A program made the position numbers and the translations under genes. Positions 30,203 to 41,537 of a DNA stretch of 64,000 nt are shown piece by piece (the first letter of the stretch is position 1; each line of letters starts with the position of its first letter). This DNA is from Allantophomopsis cytisporea (Eukaryota > Ascomycota > Leotiomycetes > Phacidiales > Phacidiaceae): the NCBI GenBank assembly GCA_024752435.1, contig CP103030.1, positions 868,001-932,000 of the forward strand, given 5' to 3'. A model generated the notes under the pieces. The model had not been told where the DNA came from and did not search any database. It saw only the letters and a list, made by a program, of their open reading frames with translations.

Positions 30203-33200
30203 ATGATGCCTTTTACCACCAATACTACACGCGATCAGTCGTCGGGACTATTGAACCAGCCCAGCGTGCATCCTCGGAGACCACCAGCTCATCTTTCTGT
30301 GAGCTTGAGACACGACAGCCCTGCATCCAGCAATTGCTCCCTCAACGTGCAACATGCAGATGCTGAGACAAGCGCTGCTCAACATGTTCTCCCACAGAAG
30401 GCAGGAGTATCTTCACCACGTCGAAACGACTCTGATGATAGTAACAATTCTGGAGAATCGAGTTTAGGACAACAATGGTTCAACAAATCAAACAAACATG
30501 GACATAATATGGGTCATGATTTTATAGATAGTAGGTGCTCTCGCCTCACGCTTGTTCTGTTCATATACTGAAGTGTAGTGTAGATGATTCCCCATTCTTC
30601 CTCCATCAAAATTCGAGTGGATCGGAATGTGGTCCAAGGGTCCCAGCCATCGCTGTGAATAACAAAGATCACCGTACCAGTCGGCCTCCTGTTACAATTA
30701 CTAGTAGTACCGACGAATATAGAAGTGTGATAGATGACTTGACGATTGAGAATAAGAAGTTGAAGGAACGACTGCGAAAATATGAGAAGACATACGATGC
30801 ACACCTCGAGCGCGATAAACTCTTCGAAGTGAAGCCACATGGTCTACCGCCGCGCAAGAGACGAGAGTTGGAAGAGTTGCTCCACAAATTCGCTTCAAGT
30901 ATCCATGGGTCTACAGGAGGATCACCATCAAGTCAAGATCTTGGAAGAGATGCGCGTGAAGCATACGCACGCAAACATAGAGGAGGTAAAAATGGCTCGT
31001 CGTCCTCAACATCGAATTCACGACCACTCGACTCAGCTTACGCATCTATGATGACATCTGGACCAACATCCACCTCCACCACTAACCATAGCGAGGGGAA
31101 GCGTGGTTCACAACCAGCTTCGAAATCAAAGGAACAGCACGTAGAATCATTCATCCAGGATATTCCTAAGGGACTTCTCCCGAAGCATTCGCCAGTTATG
31201 ACGGAGCAAAGCAAGAAGAAAATGGTGGTGCGAAAGCTTGAACAAATTTTTACAGGAAGAAATTCGACTTCAGGGACGGATCATAGTCAACCATTGCAGC
31301 AGCAGGAAGTATCTAACTCTGCTGCTCAAGCCGATCGCAAAGATAGCGAGAACAGAGGTCAAAGAGTGCAAGCTGAAGGTATTCGTGAGGCTCATATCTT
31401 GTCGAATGAATTGGCCGAGGCGCAGAGATTAGATGATCCCAGCCTTTCTTCAGACCGTCCGCCTAGCGAATCGGCGACTGACGACAGCCCTCCCGATAAC
31501 TCACCAGATCAGAGACCAACACGACCATTAGATTTGGATCCTGACCGTGCTCAAGTACCACAAGACAACGTCGAGTATATCCGCCACTTGGGTTTATCTA
31601 CACCACGCCTTATTACGCAGGACTCAAGAGATGTTGAGCCTGATGCTCAGGGTTGGGTTTATCTCAATCTTTTGATCAGCATGGCTCAGTTACATATTAT
31701 CAACGTCACCCCGGATTTCGTGAGGAGTGCAGTTCAGGATTTCAGCACTAAATTTCAATTATCACATGATGGTAGAAAGATTAGATGGAGAGGTGGAACA
31801 GATGGAACAAAACTCAGCAGTGAAAGCGGTGGTAGTAGTGAGCGGCAAGGGTCTCCAAGTGATAGCGATGAGCTCGATGATCATCATAGCAAGCGCCGGA
31901 AGATGAATGGCAGTCCGCGACAATATATTGCTGTTGATCAAAGATCAAAGGCCTCAAGATTCTCATCAGTATCTATGGACAACCTACCACCTACACGCTC
32001 TGCCACTGAGGCTTGGGCTTCGGAGCCGAGTCATAATCCAGAAGATAGATTTGTATATCGACCTTTGTTCAAACATCATAATTCTTCGGATTCCGAGGAT
32101 ATGTCTTTCGAAGATGATGATATCTCTCGGGTAACATATGCACGCGAAGAAGGTAACCGAACGGGCAGCAGATGGGGTAGCCGTTCTCGGTCTGCTTCAT
32201 CCGGTAGGAAAAGAAATAACGAGGGTGCTATTATCTATTATAGTGGTGCTCCCTTCTGCACAGATCTTTCTGGCGACCATGGCAAAATCAATACACCAGT
32301 GCATGTTGAGGCAGTGGGCAAAGACGGATACAGCGATCACACTAGAGACGCTCTTGGATGTGAGGAGTCTCAGTTTCCACGAGCAACTGGGATGAAGCGC
32401 ACTGTATCTGGATCCGGGATTCTGTTCAGACCTTTCAAGGATTACTCCAAAGGCGCAGAATTCGATTGGGATCGTCCTAAGACTCCAGAGCTACTCAGTG
32501 ATGATTGTGATGCCGACTTCGAATTCTCGCCTGACTGGTCTTCCAGAGAAATTTCGCCTAATCAGTCTCCTACAGAGAATTTGACTTCCGTCCAACATAT
32601 GACGGACATGACAGTTAGCGGACTTGGGGCAACTCGACCAGCGGATCACTTCGATGTTTGTGTCGAGACACGACGAACTGTCCTCGATCCACCCACACGT
32701 CGACAACTATCGAAGTTCTCTGGCCCCGGTGCCAAGGCTACACGATTCCTTTCGAGAATTCAAAAGAAGGCAAAGGGTGCATTTGAGCCTGAACATCCAG
32801 ATACGAACGTCAAGCCAGTGAAGACGGAGATCATCTCAGCGCACAAGAAAGATCTACCTCCTTCGGCTCTACCACCGCCGGCAAATCTAATCAGTTTCTT
32901 CTCCTCGTCTTCCTCCGAAGAAGATTCTTCAATTTCCAGCGGCATTGCGCACCTCAGCCACCGCACTCCCTTCCTGCAGCAAGTTTTCAGCGTTCCCAAA
33001 CAGAAGCAAGACATCTCGGCATCCGAGTCTGAACCACCCACCAAACCTCCCTCCAACATCGGAGAGGAATTAAACCTCGGCAACTCTGACGACGAAAGCG
33101 GCGGGAGCGAGGGCTACGATGATGATGACGATGATGACGATGATGACGATGAGAGTATTGATATGCTGGCACACTTGAGAGCAGTTGACCCGGAAACTAT

Positions 33201-33351
33201 CGCTGCTCAGGAGCGCGAGTATGAGAAAAATCGTGGCTTGTCTGGTAAGCGCTTTGAGGAGGATATCCCAGCTGGTAGCAGCGCGGCTACGATTGATGGA
33301 GGCAGTGGATTTAGTAGTGAAGGGGAGAGTGACGATGAGAGCGAGTTGTGA
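30203..33351 (+). CDS. FRQ: Circadian clock protein FREQUENCY (FRQ)
   Basis: Two exons, 30203-30530 and 30584-33351, give 1031 residues, close to Neurospora FRQ. An alternative in-frame splice (30203-30534 with 30579 onward) would give 1034. Family marks in order: RRPPAHLSVSLRHDSPAS near the start; QWFNKSNKHGH near residue 93; the coiled-coil segment DEYRSVIDDLTIENKKL at about 152-185 with LFEVKPHGLP after it; the block GWVYLNLLISMAQLHIINV at about 465-485 followed by GRKIRWRGGTDGTK, the area that binds casein kinase 1 and helicase FRH in Neurospora; a basic HSKRRKMN near 545, likely nuclear localisation; and an acidic Asp run near 955. FRQ is the negative arm of the fungal clock, repressing the White Collar complex until phosphorylated. 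Serines are abundant throughout. Upstream is a perfect light-response motif. Confidence 0.95.
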
Positions 33352-33955
33352 AGCTGTGGAACCTTCGTGAGCATATATTGTGATATTATACGTCGAGAGA
33401 TGCATAAGCTCCTTATTTTTTTTTTAATGGGATTTTCGAAGCTGGGTTGGTGCAAGGGATTGCGGTATGATACCTGAAAAGGAAGTGTATATCACGTTGG
33501 GATTGGATTCAAGTTTTTGGGAAGGTAGAGTCATAGTTGGTTTTGGTTGGTTTAGCGTGGCGTATGGGTGGGCGGCGTTTGCGATCCGGCTGATCACCAT
33601 CGCATCGATTTAGCATATTCATGATATATTTGTAGCATTGGGTGGTCAGCAGCGATGATGACCGCTTGTAGTGAAAACGATCTCATCTACGGTTACATAA
33701 GTTTTCTATGACTTTTTATTTGTGACTGGCTTGACACTTGAATTTCGCCCTACTCGTAACCAACCATCCTAACATATTGACTTCGCCTATGTAAGATCTG
33801 CCCTTTATGCCAATAATTATCATTTGCTCTCCTGACGAGTACATGAATACCTCGGCAATACCCCACCTTACCCGACCCCGCGGGGTCCCCACCCGGTATC
33901 TCACGCACCACAACATTCAACCATCCATCCTTCCCTCCGATTTCATTCTCCCACC
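33352..33955. other. Intergenic region FRQ to carrier gene
   Basis: FRQ 3' flank followed by the presumed promoter of the mitochondrial carrier. Nothing else recognised. Confidence 0.6.
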
Positions 33956-35005
33956 ATGTCTCCTGACTTCTGGGCCGGCTACATCTCCGGCGCCGCCGGA
34001 ATATTGATCGGGAACCCGCTTGATATCCTTAAAGTCCGGCTACAGAGCGGCAATATAAATCCTACCATTCCTGCCATTCCAATCAGTTCATCCAGTTCAG
34101 TCAGTTCACATTATTCAGCCAGTTCGACCAGCGTATCTAGCAGCGTCTCTACAGCTACGGCGCCACGTGATGCACGCAGCGTCTTTACTACAGCCAGCTC
34201 ACTTATTCGTGGCGTTTCGGCGCCCATATTGGGATACGGCGCGCTGAATGCGCTCTTGTTTGTTACGTACAACCGCAGTTGTGAATTCCTAGGCGGCCAA
34301 GGCGCAGGAACTGGAAGTCCAGGCGTAGAGAGTCGCGAACTGGCGTTGTGGAGGGTCTGGATAGCAGGTGCGGTTGGCGGGCTGGCAACGTGGGTTATTT
34401 CGACGCCGAGCGAGGTGGTGAAATGTAGGGCGCAGCTGGCTGGTGAGGGGTCTGGGGGGAGGGGAGGGCCGAGAGATGGAAGTTGGAGGGTCGTGAGGGA
34501 GGTGTTGAGGCGGGAGGGTGTGAGAGGGCTTTTTGTTGGTGGGACTGTTACGGCTGCGAGAGATGCGGTTGGGTATGGATTTTATTTTTGGAGTTATGAG
34601 CTGTTGTCGAGGCGGATGGGCAGCTGGATTGGTGACGCGGATGGAGGTGGGGGGGGAGGTGAGGCGGCGAGGGTGCTGTTGTGTGGAGGTATTGCTGGTG
34701 TTGTTACGTGGGCAAGTGTGTTTCCGCTTGATGTGGTGAAGACGAGGGTGCAGACGCAGGGGATGGGGCTGGGGCTGGGGTTTGAGGATGAGAGATTGTT
34801 GCTTGGAGATGGGGGTAAGAGGGGTTCATGGGCGATTGCGAAGGGAATGTATGCGCGAGAGGGAGTTGGCGTGTTTTGGAGAGGTTTAGGTGTTTGTAGT
34901 CTGAGAGCTTTTATCGTTAATGCGGCTCAATGGGCTGTGTACGAGTGGTTGATGAGAGAACTGAGTCCAAAGCAAGAGGCTAGTTTGGAGAAGCTTGCGG
35001 TATAA
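33956..35005 (+). CDS. Mitochondrial carrier family (SLC25) protein with a Ser-rich insert
   Basis: A single-exon frame of 349 codons. Three carrier signature repeats are seen: PLDILK near residue 22, PSEVVK near 155 and PLDVVK near 258. The middle one has Ser in place of the usual Asp. Hydrophobic helices follow the usual six-segment plan (SGAAGILIGNP, GGLATWVIS, GGIAGVVTWASVFP). Between the first signature and its partner helix there is an extra Ser/Thr-rich stretch (about residues 40-65), not usual for carriers. The family moves metabolites across the inner mitochondrial membrane. The pattern most resembles the carnitine/ornithine-type branch, but the substrate is not determined. The 3' half is very G-rich on the coding strand. 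Confidence 0.88.
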   Translation: MSPDFWAGYISGAAGILIGNPLDILKVRLQSGNINPTIPAIPISSSSSVSSHYSASSTSVSSSVSTATAPRDARSVFTTASSLIRGVSAPILGYGALNALLFVTYNRSCEFLGGQGAGTGSPGVESRELALWRVWIAGAVGGLATWVISTPSEVVKCRAQLAGEGSGGRGGPRDGSWRVVREVLRREGVRGLFVGGTVTAARDAVGYGFYFWSYELLSRRMGSWIGDADGGGGGGEAARVLLCGGIAGVVTWASVFPLDVVKTRVQTQGMGLGLGFEDERLLLGDGGKRGSWAIAKGMYAREGVGVFWRGLGVCSLRAFIVNAAQWAVYEWLMRELSPKQEASLEKLAV

Positions 35006-35809
35006 GAGACTTAGAATGGGGTTCATAGATTTCTCTTTTCCCGGAGGCTGTATACTGCCGGGTCCTGGCCTCTGTATCTACGTTGTATGAGCTTTCACAT
35101 GTTCTTGTAGATCAGAAACAACGTACTACTGAGTCTTTCCGTATCATGAAGCTCAAGTGAAAGTAAGAGCTCTACTTGCCTGAGTCATGAAGTGAAAGTG
35201 AAAGTGAACGCCGTACTCATAACTTCCCAACTAGGAATGGTTTCAACCACACCTGACTAGGCCACTCTAATAAGTACTCAAATAAACCGATATTTTTTCA
35301 AAATAACTTTCGACTGCTTGGCCTAGTTGGTGAATTCCAATGTCCGGTCTCGAGGCGCGGGTTTTCGCCTAACTATGGCACCGGTGAAGCAATCGTAAGC
35401 AATCACATGCAAGCTACATGTAAGGTCTGTATAAGATCGTGCGTTGCCATCCGGGTTAGGTTTTTTTTATTTTTTTATTTTTGGTATAGCTTTTTGCACC
35501 TAAGAGGCGTTCGATTCTCGGTAAGGTTTTCAGATATATGGTCAATTGCGAACGAGGAGGTTGGTTCGAACCTCCTTCCTTAAGCTGTTGAAATTGCCAC
35601 GATGTGTTTATTCATGCAAGCTCCCCCATAGATACGCTGATTTTTCCTTGGAAGGAATACAACTGTTTGTATAGTCCAAAGCTGTTCTCTTGTACAGATC
35701 GACATAGCGGTAATCTAACTTGCTACGATAACCTACGCGTTCGAATCCGGAAACATGGTGTAGCTCACTTATATAGCTTTGATGAGGGACGTAGTAGTGA
35801 AATTCTCGT
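35006..35809. other. Intergenic region, convergent 3' flanks
   Basis: Between carrier and GRC3 stop codons. Contains T-rich tracts near 35461-35481 and three short TTCGA-containing motifs resembling tRNA B boxes, without any tRNA fold. No gene supported. Confidence 0.6.
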
Positions 35810-38302
35810 CTATTCGCTATCATTACGCTTCCCCAGATCCCTCCGCACTTTCCAGACTCTTGCGCCTACTCCACGCCCCCCGCTGCCATGTAGTCGTTCC
35901 ACCCACGGTGCAGCAGTGAACTTGTCATCTGTTAACGTGCCTTCGTGGTACGTGCTGTATGGCGCTTCCAGTTCCTCTCTCTCGTCATCTGACACTGGTC
36001 GAGACTGTGCAGTAGACTGCGCCTTGGTTCTCTTCTGGCGTGCATCATAATCTCTGCTATGGAGCTCTTCCGTGTAAGCCCAACCAGGGGTGTCAAATCC
36101 TCCACTCACGAGTATTATCGCCTTGCCCTGCAAAATAGGACCAGCGATTTCATGAAGCTCTATTGGGGTCAGTACTTGTAATCGTTTCTGCTTAGTGTCG
36201 ATTCCGCGAATCAATAGCATGCCGATTGTATGTGAGTATGCTGGTGGTGGCGGTGTAGTGTTCAGGGGGTTGAAATATGGCAGACCCTCTGGAGTATGAA
36301 CAATCTCTTGAAGCTTTGCATCGTCTGATCGAGCCTCAATAAATGTGGCTAGATCATCGATAACAACGATAGCCAGGAGACATCCATTGATCGTATCATG
36401 GAGCATTTCCGCTGATGGGGATTCACCTAAACACATGATACCTCTAATACCTCGAACCTGATCGTCGTATGGAATCTCCACTGGTCGACGAGAGGTAATT
36501 GGGGAGTCCACAATCCAGCTTAGATCACTGACTCCGCCATTCATGTTTGCAGGTAATGGAGGAACTATATGAAAGTAAGACATATACTGCATGGTTCGAA
36601 GCTGAGCAGATGTTCTAGACTCGAAGTCTCCAGCTTGGGATGGCAGAGTGTGTAATGGAGTTGACTTTGCTGCATCTTTCAAGGTTTCCACCACTTCTGT
36701 AGGGCCCTCGGTAGACATGTATACAATCGATGATGGTTGTACGCTGTTGATTATGTTGACAAGTATCTCTAAGCCGGTGCCCAGGATCCAACCTGGAGTG
36801 TTGATAATAAGAGGACAATCAGGATAGTTGGAGCTCACTTGGCGGTAGTGTTGCAAAAGATCTATGACACAAGTCATATAATATTCAGGGTCTGCTGCAG
36901 GGGACAAGGCAGCTATATTGTGTGACCGTAAAGAAGATACACCATGTGAACTGATAGGGTGGCAAAACGGAGGGCCGAAATTCGCTTTGCATATATGTAG
37001 CAGTGAAAGCTGCCCAGGAGGTGAGTATTCAGGTTGCCCGGGATCTATATCCATAAGAAGTAGACCCTTGCTGGAATTTCCAAATGATATTCGGTTTTCG
37101 TCCTTCCGAGATGAGCACAGACGATTGGAGATTAGTCTGACAAACATCGATTTCCCAGAAGACTTAGGTCCGCAGACCATAATAGAGTTCTGACGAGTCT
37201 CTGTGCTTGTCAATGTTGCGATCAAGGAGTTCCACTGTGGTGGCGCTATCACTGGCTGAAGCAGGCGTTTCTTTGGATATTCATTCGTTGACCATAACTA
37301 TAGAACAGTTAATACCTTGCCCGTTAGGTGAGTCTTGGTAGCCTTACGATTTGATAGGAGAGGTCTCTGCATTGTTGTACTTGCTCGCCTGATGCAAGTT
37401 TCCATGTTGTCGAGTCATAATCCAAGTCATCCCCGTGGCCATTTTCATTCCACAGGGAGGCAAATAGAGGAGAGAAATGATATAGGCGTCCCAGGCCACT
37501 TTCAATATTGCGTATATGAAGTTGAGCCCCATCGACCTCAGATCCGAGACACCTGATAACGGGCAAAGAATGGGATGAAGGGACAAAGAAATAATGCACT
37601 TCCGTCGATGCTGAAAGGTTTGCACCCAACACAGTGATTTTGCCTTTCTTGACAGTCAGACTAAACTGTCCGAGCATAACAAGTCTCTGCAAATTGTAAG
37701 CAAACATTCAGACTTGAACTCTCTAGGTTGTTGTACCTCGCCTGGCTTCAGCAGGATCGCTGTCTCATATTTGTTAATAACTTTGAAGTTGTCTTTATTG
37801 GGCTGATAGGTGCTCAACTGCACTGGAGGCCTTGCAATAGGGGCTGCCGCACGTGAATCATGACTGATATTATTAGACATTGCTTTTCAATAACCAAGGG
37901 AGGTGTTCTTACTCTCCATCATATGTTCCCCTTTGACTATTATAATTCGTTGGTCTTGAAGCGTCTCGCCTTACTGTCGAGGCATGCTCATGAACGACGG
38001 GGCTATCAATCTCTTGACCTCTATTTCTCAACAGTGCAAATGCAGACTGTTGCGTCTGACCTGATACCCTACTCCCATTCGGAGTGTGTGTTGGAGTGAC
38101 AATACCCCTTCCGGTGCTAGAATTGGACTTCAACTCTTGCGCTGGTGAAGGTGAAGCACTTCCAGCCCTTAGTTGCCTCAAAGCCGCAATAGCACTGACA
38201 GCTGGATGCGGTCAGCTCCTTTCTCATATTTTGTATACAACAGCTATACATACGACTTTCAGTCTTTTGTTCATCTAATTTCCGCCTTTTGTTTGTGGCC
38301 AT
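35810..38302 (-). CDS. GRC3: Polynucleotide 5'-hydroxyl kinase GRC3 (NOL9)
   Basis: Five exons predicted on the minus strand: 38302-38254, 38201-37913, 37863-37737, 37686-37348 and 37297-35810; all joins keep frame and give 763 residues. Introns are 49-52 nt; the first has a CTGAC branch site. The first exon is a basic MATNKRRKLDEQKTES, a likely nuclear signal. The Clp1/Grc3 kinase core starts near residue 305 with P-loop GPKSSGKS, followed by LLLMDIDPGQPEYSPPGQ, the hallmark aspartates of this kinase group, and INTPGWILGTGLEIL. An N-terminal domain (about 160-265) precedes it. In yeast Grc3 phosphorylates the 5' end made by Las1 in ITS2 during 25S rRNA maturation and aids Pol I termination. 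Its start lies 210 bases from that of the Pol I subunit gene RPA34. Confidence 0.93.
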
Positions 38303-38512
38303 TTTATATGTATAGTTGGGCTAATCAGCGTTGCAAGGAAGACGTTCTTCCTCAGGCTCGACAGTGCGGTGAAATTCCGATGCCTCAGATATTTTATTTT
38401 TCTACGAGCGCAACCGCGTGAGTTTTAGACACTAAGAGACGATAGGAAATCGACTTCCAATACACAACCACGACAGTAATTCTTTTCTCGATTGAATTAT
38501 CCTGTCTTCACC
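38303..38512. promoter_or_regulatory. Compact bidirectional promoter, GRC3 / RPA34
   Basis: Only 210 bases separate the two divergent start codons, so both promoters and 5' UTRs must be packed or overlapping here. Both genes act in rRNA production, which suggests shared control. Confidence 0.6.
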
Positions 38513-40253
38513 ATGCCCTCATCCAGTGTGAAAGAAAAGAGCTCCAAGCCCAAGAAGGACTCAACTTCTAGCAAGAAGTCTAGCAAGGTCGTTCCACCAC
38601 CAAAAAGCACGAAGAGTTCAGAGCGCATTTCACAGAGCGATCGCGACTCCGAAACCTCCAGTGACGAGACCAGCAGCGATGATGCCAGCGACTCGGAGGA
38701 ATTACCTGAGAAGCCTACCAAAACTACCAAAGAGCCCAATGGCAAGAAGGTAGCTGCTACGGAGTCGAGCGACGAGTCTGGTAGTGGAGATGAGAGTAGC
38801 AGTGAGAGTAGTGATGAAGAGACATCTGATGCGGAAACTCCAACTGCAATTCAACCTCCAAAGTACATACAATTGCATGCGCATCTTCTGTCTCAATTGC
38901 TAACATTGTTCACAGTGGTGCGCCAACGCCAAATGGCAACACCGTCAGGTTCCAGGCTCCAGCACCATTCAAGCCTCCTCCAGGATTCGAGCTCGTATCG
39001 AAGAGTACTGACGATGCTTCCTTCGCCATTTCGAACATGTTTAACAAGTCAAATTTAGCTGGTAAGGAGATTTGGTATATCACAGCACCTGCGTCAGTCC
39101 CGGCCAGCGCTATCACGAAAATATCTATTGAGCATTCAAAGGGTGGTATTTCCCACAATGGCAAGGACTATGCATTTGTTCAAGATGATGGAGATGACAA
39201 GAAATCCACAAAGCTCCTCATTCCTAGTGGCTCTTCTCAGGACTATTCCTTGGGTACGTTGTGAAACAAGATGCATGCATATATGAATGTACTAATTCTA
39301 GAGCAGGTGCCCAAACGATCAAGCAAACTCTCCACCTTCAACAGGTTGTAGACTTGCCCAACGCATTTGGTCACAATGGATCAATTGCCCCAGAAGCCAG
39401 CAGGGCGACTGTACCAGCAGCAAAGCCTATCCGCCAACAACCAAAGGGCCTCAAAATGCGTTTCAGACCTATTGGCTTTGGTGAAGGAGCAGCAGGTACT
39501 ATTGGTGATGAAAGCGATTCTGATGACGAGATGGCCGAAGCACCAGTTCAATTCCGCGCCCCAGATGTTGACGTAGATTCCTCCAAGAAGTCGAAGAAGG
39601 CGAAGAAATCCAAGCACGCTGATTCTGACGACGAAGCCAAGAAGTCGAAGAAGGACAAGTCCAAGAAGAAGAGGAAGCTCAATGAAGGAGAAGCAAAGTC
39701 AAGTTCGTCAACAATTACTCCAACTGCCGACAACGTAGTGCTGAAACATAAAAAGAATCGACCTAGTGCCAAGGAACTTCATATAGGACAGGAAATGCCA
39801 CCACCGTTGGCCTCGCGATCGATCTGCTCGAAGGATATCAAGGTAGAGTTAACGACGCCGATTCTACCACCAATGCGAAAGTCCAGCGTACCATCGAATT
39901 CGTCCCCATCAAGGAAGTCCACTCCCGTTCCACCTCTCGGAGATTTGACGACTGCGGCAGCTTCGCCATCAATGGCAGTCACTACACACAAGTGTACCCC
40001 GATTCCGGTTCCTACGAGAAGACCAAGCGCATTGGCATCCCCTACTTCGATTACGCGGTCCAAAACACCCCAAATCATCACGACCGAAGTCACCAAGGAA
40101 AGTTCTAAGAAGCCTCACATCTCAAAGTTGACTTTGCAGGAGCGTATCAGTGCAATTGATCCCAGCCTGTCAAAATCGGAGCGCAAGGCCGAAAAGAAGA
40201 GACTGAAGAAGCTTAATTCTTTGGAGCGGAAGAGCAACGTGGAGCTTCTTTGA
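38513..40253 (+). CDS. RPA34: RNA polymerase I subunit RPA34 (A34.5/PAF49 family)
   Basis: Three exons, 38513-38862, 38916-39253 and 39307-40253, joined in frame for 544 residues. Introns are 53 nt each with GTACAT...CACAG and GTACGT...GCAG. Residues 1-115 are Ser/Asp/Glu/Lys-rich and disordered. The family domain spans about 120-310: FKPPPGFELV, MFNKSNLAGKEIWYITAP, STKLLIPSG, then LHLQQVVDLP and RQQPKGLKMRFRPIGFG. The C-terminal third is Lys-rich with SKKSKKAKKSK-like runs, as in other RPA34 proteins, and ends in a longer basic tail. In yeast A34.5 pairs with A49 to form a TFIIF-like module on Pol I. The protein is longer than yeast A34.5, the excess being low complexity. Confidence 0.88.
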
Positions 40254-41537
40254 TGTCACAGGGTTTGGTGAGCTGACAAGATTGAATGATTTGTAAGGTG
40301 CTTCAGGTATACCCATTCAAGCGTGCTTGTTTGACTTTGGTGTTAAGTTCGATGTTTTGTACGATTATGATGTAGCAATTATTACTACGATTGTTCCTAC
40401 TATTACTACAGGACTAAGATACGGACTCTACTTTGGGCGTTCTATTGTGCTGTATTTATTGACTTGATAATCATTGTTCGGCGACTTTGTATGTCTTCGG
40501 CATCTTGATCTTTCAGGAGAAGATAATCTGATCTGCAAAGATTAGGCAAGACATACCACCAGCTTAACTACGTACAACATCGACGATAAGAACTGCATTA
40601 CATGACATACACTTGATCTGCAGCACTGCATGTGTATGCTTGCCAGTGATATCGGCATTATCCTTTCAGAGGTGAGTTCTTCAGAGATAGCTTTGTGATA
40701 TTCCGACCAGCTGCCGCGTAAGCAAATACAGTTTGTGAGATGCGCCGTTGTCAGACAGATGCCATATCATATAACCCCACAATCGCTCGTGCACGTTGCC
40801 ATTCTTAATTTCTACCCCACCGAGAACAATCTGTCGACAAATGTCGATTCACATTCTTGATTCTCAGCAGGACCAGGCATCTTGAAAAGGAATACCAAAC
40901 GCAGAATAATGGTCTTGGTTCCTGAGGATCAAGAATTCTTGCATAGCTGTTGGTATGGCTCCACAGGTCAAGGGACAGGCTTGAGCTTGTCAAAAGTTCC
41001 TTCGGCAGCTTTCCGAAGGTAACCCGGGCATGGTGCAGGATCGGTCTTTTTTTTTTCTTCTTCCTCCTTCGATTCGCTCGTCTCTTGTCTACCTTACCGA
41101 CTCATCGAGTGCATAGATACTACTCCAGAGCTGCAGATCATAGCTTACTTGCCGTGTAATTGCTATCAGTGACTGAAACTATACGTAAAATATGCTGTTG
41201 TCTCCATTATGATGCCATGCGGTCAGCTTGAGCTCTCTGCTCTCGGTGAAGATTCCTCAATGAGCTTGGTGCAGCATGTCGATGTGCTGGAGAAACCTAG
41301 AAAAATGTCAGAGTGCCCTGGAATGCCTGTGAAATTGGTCGGTGCTACGATAAATTGGCTGGTGGGGGAACTAACAATAGCGGGGGGAAACTACGGATTA
41401 ACGTAGGTCCAGCTGTGTGGTGCGTTCTGTGCTGGTGATCTACAACATTTTTTCTCACAGCATACTCTCTACTCTCTTCTTTCCTTCATCAATTTTCCAA
41501 TCCTTTGTCTCCCTTCTCATACAAATTCACTTTCAAA
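40254..41537. other. Intergenic region and SHMT promoter
   Basis: Contains the RPA34 3' flank, then the SHMT upstream region with a T/C-rich tract at about 41045-41070 and a long pyrimidine-rich leader just before the ATG (about 41440-41530), typical of highly expressed fungal genes. No gene supported. Confidence 0.6.

Noticed and set aside
35500..35755. Three TTCGA motifs resembling tRNA B boxes (near 35508, 35567 and 35736)
   Set aside because: Flanking bases do not form a T-stem or acceptor stem, no A box at the right spacing, and two lie within the GRC3 3' flank.
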